Both the position numbers and the translations under genes were made by a program. Shown here piece by piece: positions 1 through 8,946 of a stretch of 64,000 nt of DNA (the stretch's first letter is position 1; every line of letters starts with the position of its first letter). The DNA is taken from NCBI GenBank assembly GCA_938034445.1, contig CALHLD010000007.1:1-64000 (forward strand), read 5' to 3'. Source of the DNA: an uncultured archaeon. Lineage in GTDB: Archaea > Thermoproteota > Nitrososphaeria > JACIWG01. The notes under the pieces were generated by a model. That model was not told the origin of the DNA. It did not search any database and was given only the letters and a program-made list of their open reading frames with translations.

Positions 1-2098
1 TACTCAAGAGGCTGGAAAATATGCTGGCTATTTTGCAAGGGACACTGATCAGATGGTGGTTGAAGATCTAAAAAGGAAAGGATTACTTGTTCATTTTTCA
101 AAAATAGTTCACGAATATCCCACATGCTGGAGGTCTCATCACCGTCTTGTATGGCTTGCGAGGAGAGAGTACTTTTATTGGGTGGATAAGATTGGTGAAC
201 ATGCTCTTAAGGCTGCTGAGAAGGTAGAATACTTTTTTGAGGCACCTAAAAACAGGTTCCTTAATATAATTAAGGAAATGAAGCCATGGTGTATTTCTAG
301 GGAAAGGGTTTGGGGTACACCTCTACCAATTTGGGTTTGTAGTGGTTGTGGGGAAAAAATTGGCCTATTTTCTAGAAAAGAGATTATAGAAAATGCTATT
401 GAGCTTCCTGATGGCGAAAATTTTGAGCTTCACCGTCCTTGGATAGATAGAATTGTTGTAAAATGTAAAAAGTGTGGTGGTAAAGCGTATCGTGAACCAT
501 TCGTCTTAGACACGTGGCATAATTCAGGTGCCTCTCCATATGCTGGATTCACTGATGAAGAATATCAAAAGTATGTTCCAGTCGAATTTTTGACGGAAGG
601 CATTGACCAGACAAGAGGTTGGGCATATAGTCTTCTAATTTTAAATGTAATACTTACGAGAGGCCCGAATCCGCCCTACAAAGCTTTCCTTTTCCAGGGA
701 CATATTCTTGGGCCTGATGAATCAAAGATGTCTAAGAGTCTTGGAAACATAATTGATGCAAATAAGACTTTAAGAGAAAATTCAGTTGACGCTACAAGGT
801 TCTATTTGGTGTGGAAGAATTCTCCAATATCAACGCTAGTCTTCAAGCCTGAAGAAATTTATGGTCGACCCTTTCAAGTACTGAATACACTTTATCATCT
901 ACATCTATATTTTCAGCAAAATAGTGTTTTAGACGATTTTGATGACAGAATATATACTATCGACTGGTGTATTTCAAACAATCTTCTAGCATTTTTTGAT
1001 AAATGGGTTTTGTCAAGATGCCAAAAGTTGATTGACTCGGTAACAAGCTATTATAGGCGTGCAGAATATAATGAAGCTGCCAGAGAGCTTGAAAGGTTTA
1101 TTATAGAAGAGTTGAGCCAAAAATATGTTCCAATCATCAGGAGGGAACTTTGGACAGACGACCCTAAAACTCTTTCAAGGAGATTAGCAATATATGCTGT
1201 CCTATCATATTGTCTAAAAACGGTTGATATTCTCTTACATCCTATAAGTCCATTTATTACAGAAAAGTTGTACCTAGAATGTTTTAGAGAAAGAAGGGAA
1301 TCAATATTATTAGAAAGACTTCCAAAGTCTAGAATTGAGCTTGTAGATGATGAAATTGAATCAAAATTCAAGTTGGTTGATGAAATGATATCTGAAACTA
1401 ACGCTTTAAGAATGAAAGCTAAGCTAAAGAGAAGGTGGCCTGTTGAAAAAGTTGTTTTCATATTTGATAAGCCTACCACTTTCACTGGAGAGGAGCTTTC
1501 ACTACTTAGAGAGCTCTGTAACACAAAGCAAATTGAAATATACGATAATATGAGCTTTGCTCCAGTTAAACTTGATGTTAGACCAAACTTGCAAGTTTTA
1601 GGTAAAAGGTTCAAAAGAGATTTGCCACTCTTGCTTGAAGCATTAAATAGGGTTGATAGGAACGCTCTTGCACTAAAATTGCAAAAAAGTTTGGAAGTTT
1701 CATTAGAAGTTGATGGAAAGGTTTTCAATCTATTAAAAGACGATTTTGAATACCTTATAATTCCATTGGAAGGCTACATTTTACAAGATTCGTCCTTTGG
1801 AAAGGTCATATTAAAAAGTGTGAGGGATGAAACCTTAATTAGAGAGGGTATACTAAGAGATGTTGCGAGAAGAATACAGGCCTATAGAAAAGAATTAGGT
1901 CTTAATCCTGCACAGATTGTTAAATCCGTTCATATTTGGTCTGATGATGAAGAAGTATTGAATACTGTAGAATCTTATTTAAATGATCTAAAGTTTCTGG
2001 TGAGGGCTGAAAACATAGAGTTAGTAAAAGAAGTTGGAGCAGATGTTAAAAAAATAGAGTTTGACGATAAAGTTCTTAGAATAAAAATTGTGCCATAA
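1..2098 (+). CDS. ileS: Isoleucyl-tRNA synthetase, 3' part
   Basis: The reading frame is open from the first bases of the window, so the gene begins upstream; about 699 of an expected 1000-1050 residues are present. It attaches isoleucine to tRNA-Ile in the cytoplasm. The class I signature KMSKS is encoded at about 725-739, and the IleRS-typical DQTRGW sequence precedes it at about 607-624. A CxxC...CxxC zinc-binding pair (CSGC, CKKC) lies in the catalytic half at about 340-480. The C-terminal part is the helical anticodon-binding domain. The HIGH motif and most of the editing domain are outside the window. It converges on the minus-strand gene that ends at 2139. The family assignment (IleRS rather than ValRS or LeuRS) rests on DQTRGW and the WCISRERVWGTPLPIW block. 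Confidence 0.93.
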   Translation, partial: TQEAGKYAGYFARDTDQMVVEDLKRKGLLVHFSKIVHEYPTCWRSHHRLVWLARREYFYWVDKIGEHALKAAEKVEYFFEAPKNRFLNIIKEMKPWCISRERVWGTPLPIWVCSGCGEKIGLFSRKEIIENAIELPDGENFELHRPWIDRIVVKCKKCGGKAYREPFVLDTWHNSGASPYAGFTDEEYQKYVPVEFLTEGIDQTRGWAYSLLILNVILTRGPNPPYKAFLFQGHILGPDESKMSKSLGNIIDANKTLRENSVDATRFYLVWKNSPISTLVFKPEEIYGRPFQVLNTLYHLHLYFQQNSVLDDFDDRIYTIDWCISNNLLAFFDKWVLSRCQKLIDSVTSYYRRAEYNEAARELERFIIEELSQKYVPIIRRELWTDDPKTLSRRLAIYAVLSYCLKTVDILLHPISPFITEKLYLECFRERRESILLERLPKSRIELVDDEIESKFKLVDEMISETNALRMKAKLKRRWPVEKVVFIFDKPTTFTGEELSLLRELCNTKQIEIYDNMSFAPVKLDVRPNLQVLGKRFKRDLPLLLEALNRVDRNALALKLQKSLEVSLEVDGKVFNLLKDDFEYLIIPLEGYILQDSSFGKVILKSVRDETLIREGILRDVARRIQAYRKELGLNPAQIVKSVHIWSDDEEVLNTVESYLNDLKFLVRAENIELVKEVGADVKKIEFDDKVLRIKIVP

Positions 2099-2138
2099 TT
2101 GAAGTCTAACCTAATATAATCTCATGTTATAATAGCGT

Positions 2139-3071
2139 TTATCCATACATTGGTTGATGATTCATAAAGTCCTCTTGTGCTATAGGAATTTTTGTTATGA
2201 CATCTATTGTTTCTTCTAGGCTTTTCCTATTTAGTAGCCATGTTATTGAGGACGCTAATGGAGCTGGCGCTTCCCCCTCTAAATCTAATTCCTTTTCTTT
2301 CATTTCGTTAAAAGAGTTTTTGAGTTCCCTGTTTAGGCTGTGTATGCTTTTCATGCAAATCTTTTGCCATTTCTTTATTGAAATTATGTTTGGTTTATCT
2401 AATGTTCTCTTAAGAAGCCTTTTCTCGTAGTTGTTACAAAATCTTTTTTCTGAATCCTTTTTCTGTACTATTTTACAGTATGTTTTATAGACTAATCCCA
2501 TTTTTCTTTTTACTTCACTTACCTTATAGATTAAATTTACTCCAAAGTATGGAATCTCTTCTCTCCTTTCAATCTCAAGGTTTGTCTCAAAACCTAGTAC
2601 TACTGGAACTAAAAGATTTTCTGGACTACTTATATCATATTCTGGTCCTATACTGAAATAGTTTACATCAGAATATATTGATAGCATTAAACTTAATGCT
2701 TCTGAAGAATAGGAGTTGGCATAGATTATGTCTATACTCTGGTCTTCCTTTAATTTTGATGCAAAGAAGGCTACAATATGGCATGCCCTCTCTAAAACCG
2801 ATGTCATTTCTCTTCTCATTTTAAGTTTCCAAGCTGTATTTGATAGCCAGAATCTAATATTCTTCTCTCCAATAGAAATATGCTCCCTAAACCTTTCATT
2901 ATTATATAGCATCTCAAGCATTCTTTCAGCTTTTTTTGCTCTAATCTTTCTCAAGAGGCTTAAGGACTCTTGGAAGGATATCACCCTCTTATAGTATAGT
3001 AGTTGCACTAGAGATGATATTACAAGTTTCTTCTCTCTCTCATTATTTATTTGCATATTGGGCAGCAACAT
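2139..3071 (-). CDS. Unknown protein, last gene of the Lhr operon
   Basis: This 310-aa protein has no recognised domain. It is charged and largely helical in appearance, without signal peptide or membrane segment. The N-terminal third (ISFQESLSLLRKIRAKKAER) looks like a helical-bundle or HTH-type region, the middle is more beta-like (VNYFSIGPEYDIS, LLVPVVLGFETN), and the C-terminal third is helical with several Lys/Arg-rich stretches. It starts 33 nt after the metallophosphoesterase gene on the same strand, so it is probably the fourth gene of the exonuclease-Lhr-phosphoesterase operon. A role in the same nucleic-acid process is inference from position only. It could also be an unrelated downstream gene. 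Confidence 0.75.
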   Translation of the reverse strand: MLLPNMQINNEREKKLVISSLVQLLYYKRVISFQESLSLLRKIRAKKAERMLEMLYNNERFREHISIGEKNIRFWLSNTAWKLKMRREMTSVLERACHIVAFFASKLKEDQSIDIIYANSYSSEALSLMLSIYSDVNYFSIGPEYDISSPENLLVPVVLGFETNLEIERREEIPYFGVNLIYKVSEVKRKMGLVYKTYCKIVQKKDSEKRFCNNYEKRLLKRTLDKPNIISIKKWQKICMKSIHSLNRELKNSFNEMKEKELDLEGEAPAPLASSITWLLNRKSLEETIDVITKIPIAQEDFMNHQPMYG

Positions 3072-3104
3072 GGGATATTTTATTGATGGATTTAAAGATA
3101 ATAA

Positions 3105-3848
3105 TCAAATAATGTACTTTAGCTTAGGAAATTTTTGGACACCTTTTCCAGGCTCTATTGCATAGGGTATCATTTCGGATATGTCTTTGTTTCTCAAAAA
3201 AGGTGATAGAAATGTTGATGGAGGGTTAAGGTTTATATCGGTTCCATATGCTGCAGGAGATAGTGAGGGTAAAACTATGAGAGTTTTTTTGTCAATTTTT
3301 CCATGTAAAAGGCATTTGAATCTGTGTATGTACCCCAATTTATCTCTTATTGCTATTGATGGATGTTCGTGTCCTAATATGATAAAGTTTGTTGTATCGA
3401 GTTCTTCTTCTGAAACATGTCCGTGTGTGAATGTCATGTCCCCTATTATGGTACTGGGCTGTATTAGTTCTATATTGAATTCTTTAAGTATTGTAATGAT
3501 ATAGTTGTCGTGGTTGCCTCGTACTACTCTAAGTTTTACATTAAGTTCTTTTAAGCTTGATATAAGTTTTTTTGTTGAAATCCATTCGCTTGGTGAAGGG
3601 TAGCCGAATTCATGTTTTACGTCCCCTAAAATTAGTACCTCTTTTAAACTCATTTCCTTTACCGGTTTTATGATAAAGTTTATTATTTTTGGAGCTAGTG
3701 ATGATGGTAAATGTATTCCTTCTGCCTCTAACTCTTCTTCTATACCAAAGTGTAAGTCTGACACCACTAATATGCTGTCGTCTAAGATTAGGGCTGGCCA
3801 CGGTTCTACTATCTTCAACCGTTTTGTCAATTTAATTTCGGAAGTCAA
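3105..3848 (-). CDS. Lhr-associated calcineurin-like metallophosphoesterase
   Basis: A 247-aa binuclear-metal phosphoesterase of the MJ0037/PdeM type. The metal-binding motifs appear in order: DLHFG (about residue 31), GDVKHE (about 76), GNHDN (about 113), THGH (about 142) and LGHEHP (about 158). Bacterial relatives in operons with Lhr-Core helicases and beta-CASP exonucleases are manganese-dependent DNA endonucleases or phosphodiesterases. The substrate here is not visible from sequence. The gene starts 38 nt downstream of the Lhr stop codon and precedes the unknown 310-aa gene, all on the minus strand. There is no secretion signal, so it is cytoplasmic. Confidence 0.88.
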   Translation of the reverse strand: MTSEIKLTKRLKIVEPWPALILDDSILVVSDLHFGIEEELEAEGIHLPSSLAPKIINFIIKPVKEMSLKEVLILGDVKHEFGYPSPSEWISTKKLISSLKELNVKLRVVRGNHDNYIITILKEFNIELIQPSTIIGDMTFTHGHVSEEELDTTNFIILGHEHPSIAIRDKLGYIHRFKCLLHGKIDKKTLIVLPSLSPAAYGTDINLNPPSTFLSPFLRNKDISEMIPYAIEPGKGVQKFPKLKYII

Positions 3849-3886
3849 ACAAATACTATAACCTTCTACAGCCTTTCATATAAGAT

Positions 3887-6529
3887 TTAGGTTTCTGTAA
3901 GCATTATGCCGCTTGCTCTTATTCTTGAAATAACTTCATCGTATAAGTCTCTTAATAGTGCTTTTTTGTCTTCCATTAAAACGATATCACTGTATCCTGT
4001 TAATAGCATGTCATGCGAGAATGGTGAGGGTAAGTCATATGGTTTTAGTATAATAAATCTTCTAATACCCTTTTCTATTTCCTCTATCACTTTTGTAGCG
4101 TTCTCGACGTCCATTAAGTCTTCAACTATTTCCCTATAGGTTTCATTTAAAACTGGAAAGTCTTTTAATTCTTCAACTAGTGTCATTAGGGTTTGTGAAC
4201 TTACTTGCTGTCTATTTACTGTTATCTCATGCCCTTTATAGTTTCTTAGGATCATTAATGATCTTGTGGCACAATGTCTAAATCTTCTTCTAACTAGCTC
4301 AGTGTTCTTTATTGCTTCAATAAGGAGTGTTCTAGCATTTTCTTTAGAAACCATTTCTAAAACCTTTTTTATGTCAAGTGGAATGTAGCCTGGAACTGTT
4401 AGAATGTACCCTGAATCTGTAACGGTCACGGAAACATTTCTTTTTGCATGCTTCATTATAACATACGCGTAGATTCTTGATAGTGCTTCATTAACTCTTC
4501 TGCCAAATACTGCGTGAAAGATAAAATTTTGTCTATTGTTTGGGTCAATATAATTTTCTACTATTATATTCTTATCAGAATGTCTATCTTCAACCTTTAT
4601 ATGTTTTAGAAATTCTTCCTGTGCCATAAAATATGAGTATATTGATTCACATGCTTTTGGATCTGAAGATGTTTCCCTTTTAATGAATTTTATTATCTCC
4701 TTTTTCGGAACACTTTCTCTTATCATTTTAAAGAGTTTTTCTCTAAACCGTCCTATGGCTTCAGCTGTATCAAAGCTTAAGGGTAGCATTTCACTAAACC
4801 ATGTTGGTACGGTCGGTTTTTCGCCTTCGGCTGGAGAAACGTATGCTGTTAAACCTTTTGCATACTTAAACTCATAGGGTCTTCCACCTAAAAGGAAGAT
4901 GTCTCCAGGTATTAGCCTTTCAAGAAATTCTTCCTCAATCATTCCAACCCACCTGTTATTTAATGTTAAAACCTTGACGTGAACGTTTTCGGGGATCGTT
5001 CCAATATTTGTGGAATATATTACCCTCACAAGAGCCCCCCTTCTCCCAAACTTTCTTTCATTAGCATCATACCATATCTTGCCATAAACCTTGTAGCCTT
5101 CAAGTTGCTGATATCCTCCACTCAAGTATTTTATGACGTTCTCGAACATGTCCAGTGGTAGGTTATGGTAGTTGTAACTTCTTTTAACGAGCTTATATGC
5201 TTCCTCCACATCCCATTTTTGTTCCACCGCCATTCCCACAATATGTTGTGCAAGAACATCTAAACAGTTTTTGGGAATATGCACCCTGTCTAAGGCTCCC
5301 TTTTTTGCTTCACTTACAATGACCGCATCCTCTACTAGGTCGTCTCTTTCTAATGGTATAAGATATCCTTTAGAAAGTTTTTCTAGAGAATGTCCTGACC
5401 TTCCAACTCTCTGCAGGCATTTTGAAACAGACTTTGGCGACCCTATCTGTACCACTGCCTCTATGCTTCCAACGTCAATTCCAAGTTCAAGTGATGTGCT
5501 AGTTACGACAGCCTTCATTAGCCCATGTTTCAGCCTATCTTCTATGTCATGTCTTATTTCTCTTGAAAGCGATCCATGGTGTGCTGCGAGTTCGTCGCCG
5601 TCCACAACCTTTAGCTTTGAAAGCTGGAAAACAACTCTTTCTGTCCCTGATCTCGTGTTGGTGAAAATTAGGGTTGTCTTATGTCTTTTTACAATATTCT
5701 TTATAAGCTTATACATTCTTAAGGTTGTTTCCTCTGCTGGTGTGTGAACTAGGTCGTTTACTGGACATACTACCTTTAACTCTATTGGTTTAACAAATCT
5801 TGTGTCCACAATTAGGCAATCTCTTTCTATGCCATCATCACTGTATCCTACAAGATATTTTGCCACCTCTTCAATCGGATGTATTGTAGCTGACAAGCCG
5901 ATTCTAACTATTTTGCCTAAAGTTAAGTGATGTAATCTTTCTAAACTTAGTGAAAGGTGGACACCCCTTTTACTACTACATATTTCATGTATTTCGTCTA
6001 CAATAACCCACTTAACTGTCTTCATCTTCTCCCTAAATTTTGGTGCAACCAAAAGTATCGCTATGCTTTCTGGTGTTGTAACAAGTATGTGAGGCGGCTT
6101 CTTAAGCATTCTTGTCCTCTCAATCTGTGTAGTATCTCCTGTTCTAACACCAACTCTTATTCTCGTAACCTTTTCTTTAAGCCCTTCATCTTGAAATATT
6201 TCGTTAAGTGGCTGGTTTAGGTTCTTTTCGATGTCGTAGTCTAAAGCTTTTAGTGGTGAAACATAAACACAGTAGACTTTGTCCTCAAGTTGTCCATTTT
6301 TGCTCATCTTTAGAAGCTCATTTATTATGCTTAAGAAGACTGCAAAAGTTTTTCCCGAACCTGTTGGTGCGGCGATTAATGTGTTTTTTCCCTCCATTAT
6401 AGGGATTATCGAATATTCTTGAGGTGGTGTAAGCTTTTTGAACTTACTGAACCATTTACCCAGTTCAGGCTCAAGTATGCTCACAATCTCATCCATTGTG
6501 TACCGTTTTTGAGCATATTCTAGTACCAT
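3887..6529 (-). CDS. lhr: Lhr-type superfamily 2 DNA helicase
   Basis: 880 aa, the usual size of an Lhr-Core helicase. RecA1 carries motif I (APTGSGKT, about residue 54), motif Ib (TTPES), motif II DEIH (about 178) and motif III SAT. RecA2 carries the QRVGRSGH motif VI (about 385). A winged-helix region and the long Lhr-specific core follow, containing the RRGALVRVIYS and FLLGGRPYEF segments. Lhr enzymes are 3'-5' ATP-driven translocases that unwind RNA:DNA or branched DNA and act in repair or recombination. The gene lies 9 nt downstream of the beta-CASP exonuclease gene and upstream of the phosphoesterase, an arrangement like bacterial Lhr-Exo-MPE repair clusters. Confidence 0.93.
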   Translation of the reverse strand: MVLEYAQKRYTMDEIVSILEPELGKWFSKFKKLTPPQEYSIIPIMEGKNTLIAAPTGSGKTFAVFLSIINELLKMSKNGQLEDKVYCVYVSPLKALDYDIEKNLNQPLNEIFQDEGLKEKVTRIRVGVRTGDTTQIERTRMLKKPPHILVTTPESIAILLVAPKFREKMKTVKWVIVDEIHEICSSKRGVHLSLSLERLHHLTLGKIVRIGLSATIHPIEEVAKYLVGYSDDGIERDCLIVDTRFVKPIELKVVCPVNDLVHTPAEETTLRMYKLIKNIVKRHKTTLIFTNTRSGTERVVFQLSKLKVVDGDELAAHHGSLSREIRHDIEDRLKHGLMKAVVTSTSLELGIDVGSIEAVVQIGSPKSVSKCLQRVGRSGHSLEKLSKGYLIPLERDDLVEDAVIVSEAKKGALDRVHIPKNCLDVLAQHIVGMAVEQKWDVEEAYKLVKRSYNYHNLPLDMFENVIKYLSGGYQQLEGYKVYGKIWYDANERKFGRRGALVRVIYSTNIGTIPENVHVKVLTLNNRWVGMIEEEFLERLIPGDIFLLGGRPYEFKYAKGLTAYVSPAEGEKPTVPTWFSEMLPLSFDTAEAIGRFREKLFKMIRESVPKKEIIKFIKRETSSDPKACESIYSYFMAQEEFLKHIKVEDRHSDKNIIVENYIDPNNRQNFIFHAVFGRRVNEALSRIYAYVIMKHAKRNVSVTVTDSGYILTVPGYIPLDIKKVLEMVSKENARTLLIEAIKNTELVRRRFRHCATRSLMILRNYKGHEITVNRQQVSSQTLMTLVEELKDFPVLNETYREIVEDLMDVENATKVIEEIEKGIRRFIILKPYDLPSPFSHDMLLTGYSDIVLMEDKKALLRDLYDEVISRIRASGIMLTET

Positions 6530-6538
6530 ATTATATCA

Positions 6539-7546
6539 CTAGTCACTTTTATAAAATTCTTTTAGCAGAGGCTGGCTGCTAAAAAGTGCTTCTGCATCAT
6601 ATCCCATTTTTCTAAGTTCCATAGAAAATTCTTTCGCATAACCATGTACTGTGAAAATTTTTTCTGGTTCAACAAAATTTACAACTTTTATTAGGTCACT
6701 GTAGTCGCAGTGGTCGCTTAGTGGAAAAGAATAGTCTGCTCCATTGTTATAAATTTTCTTATCTAAAACCCATCCAGAGAAATAGAATGTTACAGCCTCA
6801 TATTTTTTCTTCAAAACTTTTATCAAATTGCTTCTCAATGAATAGGATGGTGCTAATAGTATCCATGGCCTTTTCTCCAGCAAACCTTCTCTTTTTGCCT
6901 CATGATATGATTTGAGTTTTTTCAATGGGACACCCAGTATTCTGCATGTTTCATTAAGTTTCAAAATATTTTCTTGGGCATATATCGGTTCCCATGTAGA
7001 AAATAGGTATGTTAGCAGTTGTGCTTTTCCTAAAGGGTACCCACATAATACGACAGGGACCCCTCTTTCGTACATTTCAGAAATAAGCTTATTCACTTTT
7101 GAAATAATCGTTGCAGGGTTTGGAAACAGGTACTTGGGATGTCCATATGTTGTCTCGATTATGAGTACCTTTGCTTTTGGAAGTTTTGGAGCTTTTAAAA
7201 AGCCTCTAGGACGCATTGCCAAGTCTCCTGTATAAAATATTTTATCATCAATTAATATTGACCTTGAGCCAATGATATGGCCCGAATCATATAATTCGAC
7301 ATCCTCTAACATGATAGGATCTGGTAAATTGTATCCTCTTTCTTTAGCGAGGATTATTGTCTCCCTTGATGAAAGTATGTTTCCTTTAAGTCTTCCACAG
7401 ACGTGGTCGACGTGAGCATGTGATATAAAATAGTAGTCTGAGTTGACAGGAGCCTTAGGGTCTAATGCAAAAGTTTTATCCCTATACTTTGCTATAATGC
7501 TTCCTCCCCTAATTTTAACTTCTACGGCTCCTGTCATTCTACCCAT
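6539..7546 (-). CDS. MBL/beta-CASP exonuclease, Lhr-associated type
   Basis: 335 aa. The metallo-beta-lactamase metal site is visible: HAHVDH (about residue 41), DSGHIIGS (about 87), YTGDL (about 106), ETTYG, and near the end SDHCDY and the VHGYAKEF histidine. Length and the short beta-CASP insert fit the family annotated as ligase-associated DNA damage response exonuclease rather than the larger archaeal CPSF RNases, which carry KH domains. It is the first gene of a minus-strand operon with lhr and the phosphoesterase. The start at 7546 gives MGRMTGAVEVKI; the internal Met4 is an alternative start. Whether it acts on DNA or RNA is inferred from the gene pairing. Confidence 0.85.
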   Translation of the reverse strand: MGRMTGAVEVKIRGGSIIAKYRDKTFALDPKAPVNSDYYFISHAHVDHVCGRLKGNILSSRETIILAKERGYNLPDPIMLEDVELYDSGHIIGSRSILIDDKIFYTGDLAMRPRGFLKAPKLPKAKVLIIETTYGHPKYLFPNPATIISKVNKLISEMYERGVPVVLCGYPLGKAQLLTYLFSTWEPIYAQENILKLNETCRILGVPLKKLKSYHEAKREGLLEKRPWILLAPSYSLRSNLIKVLKKKYEAVTFYFSGWVLDKKIYNNGADYSFPLSDHCDYSDLIKVVNFVEPEKIFTVHGYAKEFSMELRKMGYDAEALFSSQPLLKEFYKSD

Positions 7547-7603
7547 AAGTCCATTGCAGCAAATATATAATATTATAAAATTTGTAAAGGTGTTTAATTA
7601 TTT

Positions 7604-8842
7604 TTAGGGGAACGATTTAAAATATTTTTGGTCAAATGCGCCTGTCTTCTCTGTCTTAGTCCATTCTAATGGTCTCCTAAAAATTAAGGTAAATAGGACA
7701 TAGATATTTATCATTGAAAGTAGGAAAAAGTAGGGTATTGAAAAGAAGGACATCATAATATATGTTATTTTATCCTTAATATTGCTTAAAAATATCCATA
7801 GGACTGCTATGCCTAGGTAAAGGAACTGGTATGTGAATAATCCTAGAAGTAGGCTTAGAAATGAAAAGATTTTCATCGCATTAAGAAAGTAGATTACGTT
7901 AAAAAAGTATGCTATAACAGTTAAAACAGATAGGAGTGGACTTAATAGTGTAAACGATATATCGAATGCAAGCTTTTTGCTTAGCTTTTTCCAAACATCT
8001 ATATGTTTTATTCCAGTAATAAAGTATCCCCTGTACCATCTAACCCTTTGTTTAAAAAACACCCTTAATCTTGCTGGTGTCTCGTGTCCAATTGGGATTA
8101 ACGCATGTTTTATTTTGAAACCTGCCTTAAGCATTCTAAGAGAAAAATCGATGTCTTCAGTTAATGACCTTTCATCCCATTCTCCTACTACGTTAAAAAC
8201 ATGTCTTTTTATGAACATTCCACTACCGCATAATGGTACAAAAAGTCCAACTTTGTCCTTGACCCTTAGCACAAAAGCATGCCAAAGTAGTCCCTCGAAC
8301 ATTCCTGCCTTGGCAAGTATCCCCTCGTTACCGTTAACATATTGGTAAATGCATTGTATTGCGTCAACATCCGAATTATAAAGGTATTTTGATGCTTTGA
8401 GAAGCATGTCCGGTGGCGGGATTGCGTCAGCGTCTAATATTCCTATAATCTCTCCTCTTGCATACTCTAAACCAACGTTTATTGAATGTGGTTTACCCCT
8501 ACTTTCTTTGCAGTGGGCTACTCTAACATTGTTATACTTTTTCTCATACTCTTTAGCAATTTCTAGAGTCCTATCCCTTGAACCATCTTCTACAACAATA
8601 ATCTCATACAAGTTTTTTGGATAGTCTTGTGAAACAAGCTTACCTAAAACTCTTCCTATAACTTTTTCCTCATTTTTTGCAGGAACAATTATTGAATAGT
8701 ATGGAAAATACATGTTTTGAAAATAATTTTCTGTGTGTAGTTGCCTCTTATAATATATTCCCAAAAATATTATGTAGAACGTGTATGCCCCCGCAATATA
8801 TAGAATAAGAGAAATAAGGAGTGCGAGGGGGTCTAAAATCAT
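7604..8842 (-). CDS. Family 2 membrane glycosyltransferase
   Basis: 412 aa. An N-terminal membrane helix (about residues 5-28) is followed by a GT-A domain beginning YSIIVPAKNEE. The nucleotide-sugar/metal site is DADA (about 136), the acceptor-site acid is in the ED of TEDIDFSLRM, and the QRVRWYRG (QxxRW) motif is at about 268. Three or four hydrophobic helices follow to the C-terminus. This architecture is that of processive or polyprenol-linked GT2 enzymes (N-acetylglucosaminyl- or cellulose-synthase-like). Sugar and acceptor cannot be read from sequence; exopolysaccharide or lipid glycosylation is likely. It is divergent from the downstream GTPase gene, with about 100 AT-rich bases between. 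Confidence 0.88.
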   Translation of the reverse strand: MILDPLALLISLILYIAGAYTFYIIFLGIYYKRQLHTENYFQNMYFPYYSIIVPAKNEEKVIGRVLGKLVSQDYPKNLYEIIVVEDGSRDRTLEIAKEYEKKYNNVRVAHCKESRGKPHSINVGLEYARGEIIGILDADAIPPPDMLLKASKYLYNSDVDAIQCIYQYVNGNEGILAKAGMFEGLLWHAFVLRVKDKVGLFVPLCGSGMFIKRHVFNVVGEWDERSLTEDIDFSLRMLKAGFKIKHALIPIGHETPARLRVFFKQRVRWYRGYFITGIKHIDVWKKLSKKLAFDISFTLLSPLLSVLTVIAYFFNVIYFLNAMKIFSFLSLLLGLFTYQFLYLGIAVLWIFLSNIKDKITYIMMSFFSIPYFFLLSMINIYVLFTLIFRRPLEWTKTEKTGAFDQKYFKSFP

Positions 8843-8946
8843 TTTTTAATCACAAGTAGCTTCTAAAAGTTGTGTAATATAAATATTGCTTAAGTTTGGA
8901 AAAAATAAAAAATAAAATAGTGGTGTAATCATCCTTATGGGTAGAA

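Noticed and set aside
1051..1728. 225-codon minus-strand open frame opposite ileS
   Set aside because: It is the complement of the IleRS C-terminal domain, Ser/Leu-rich with no motif.
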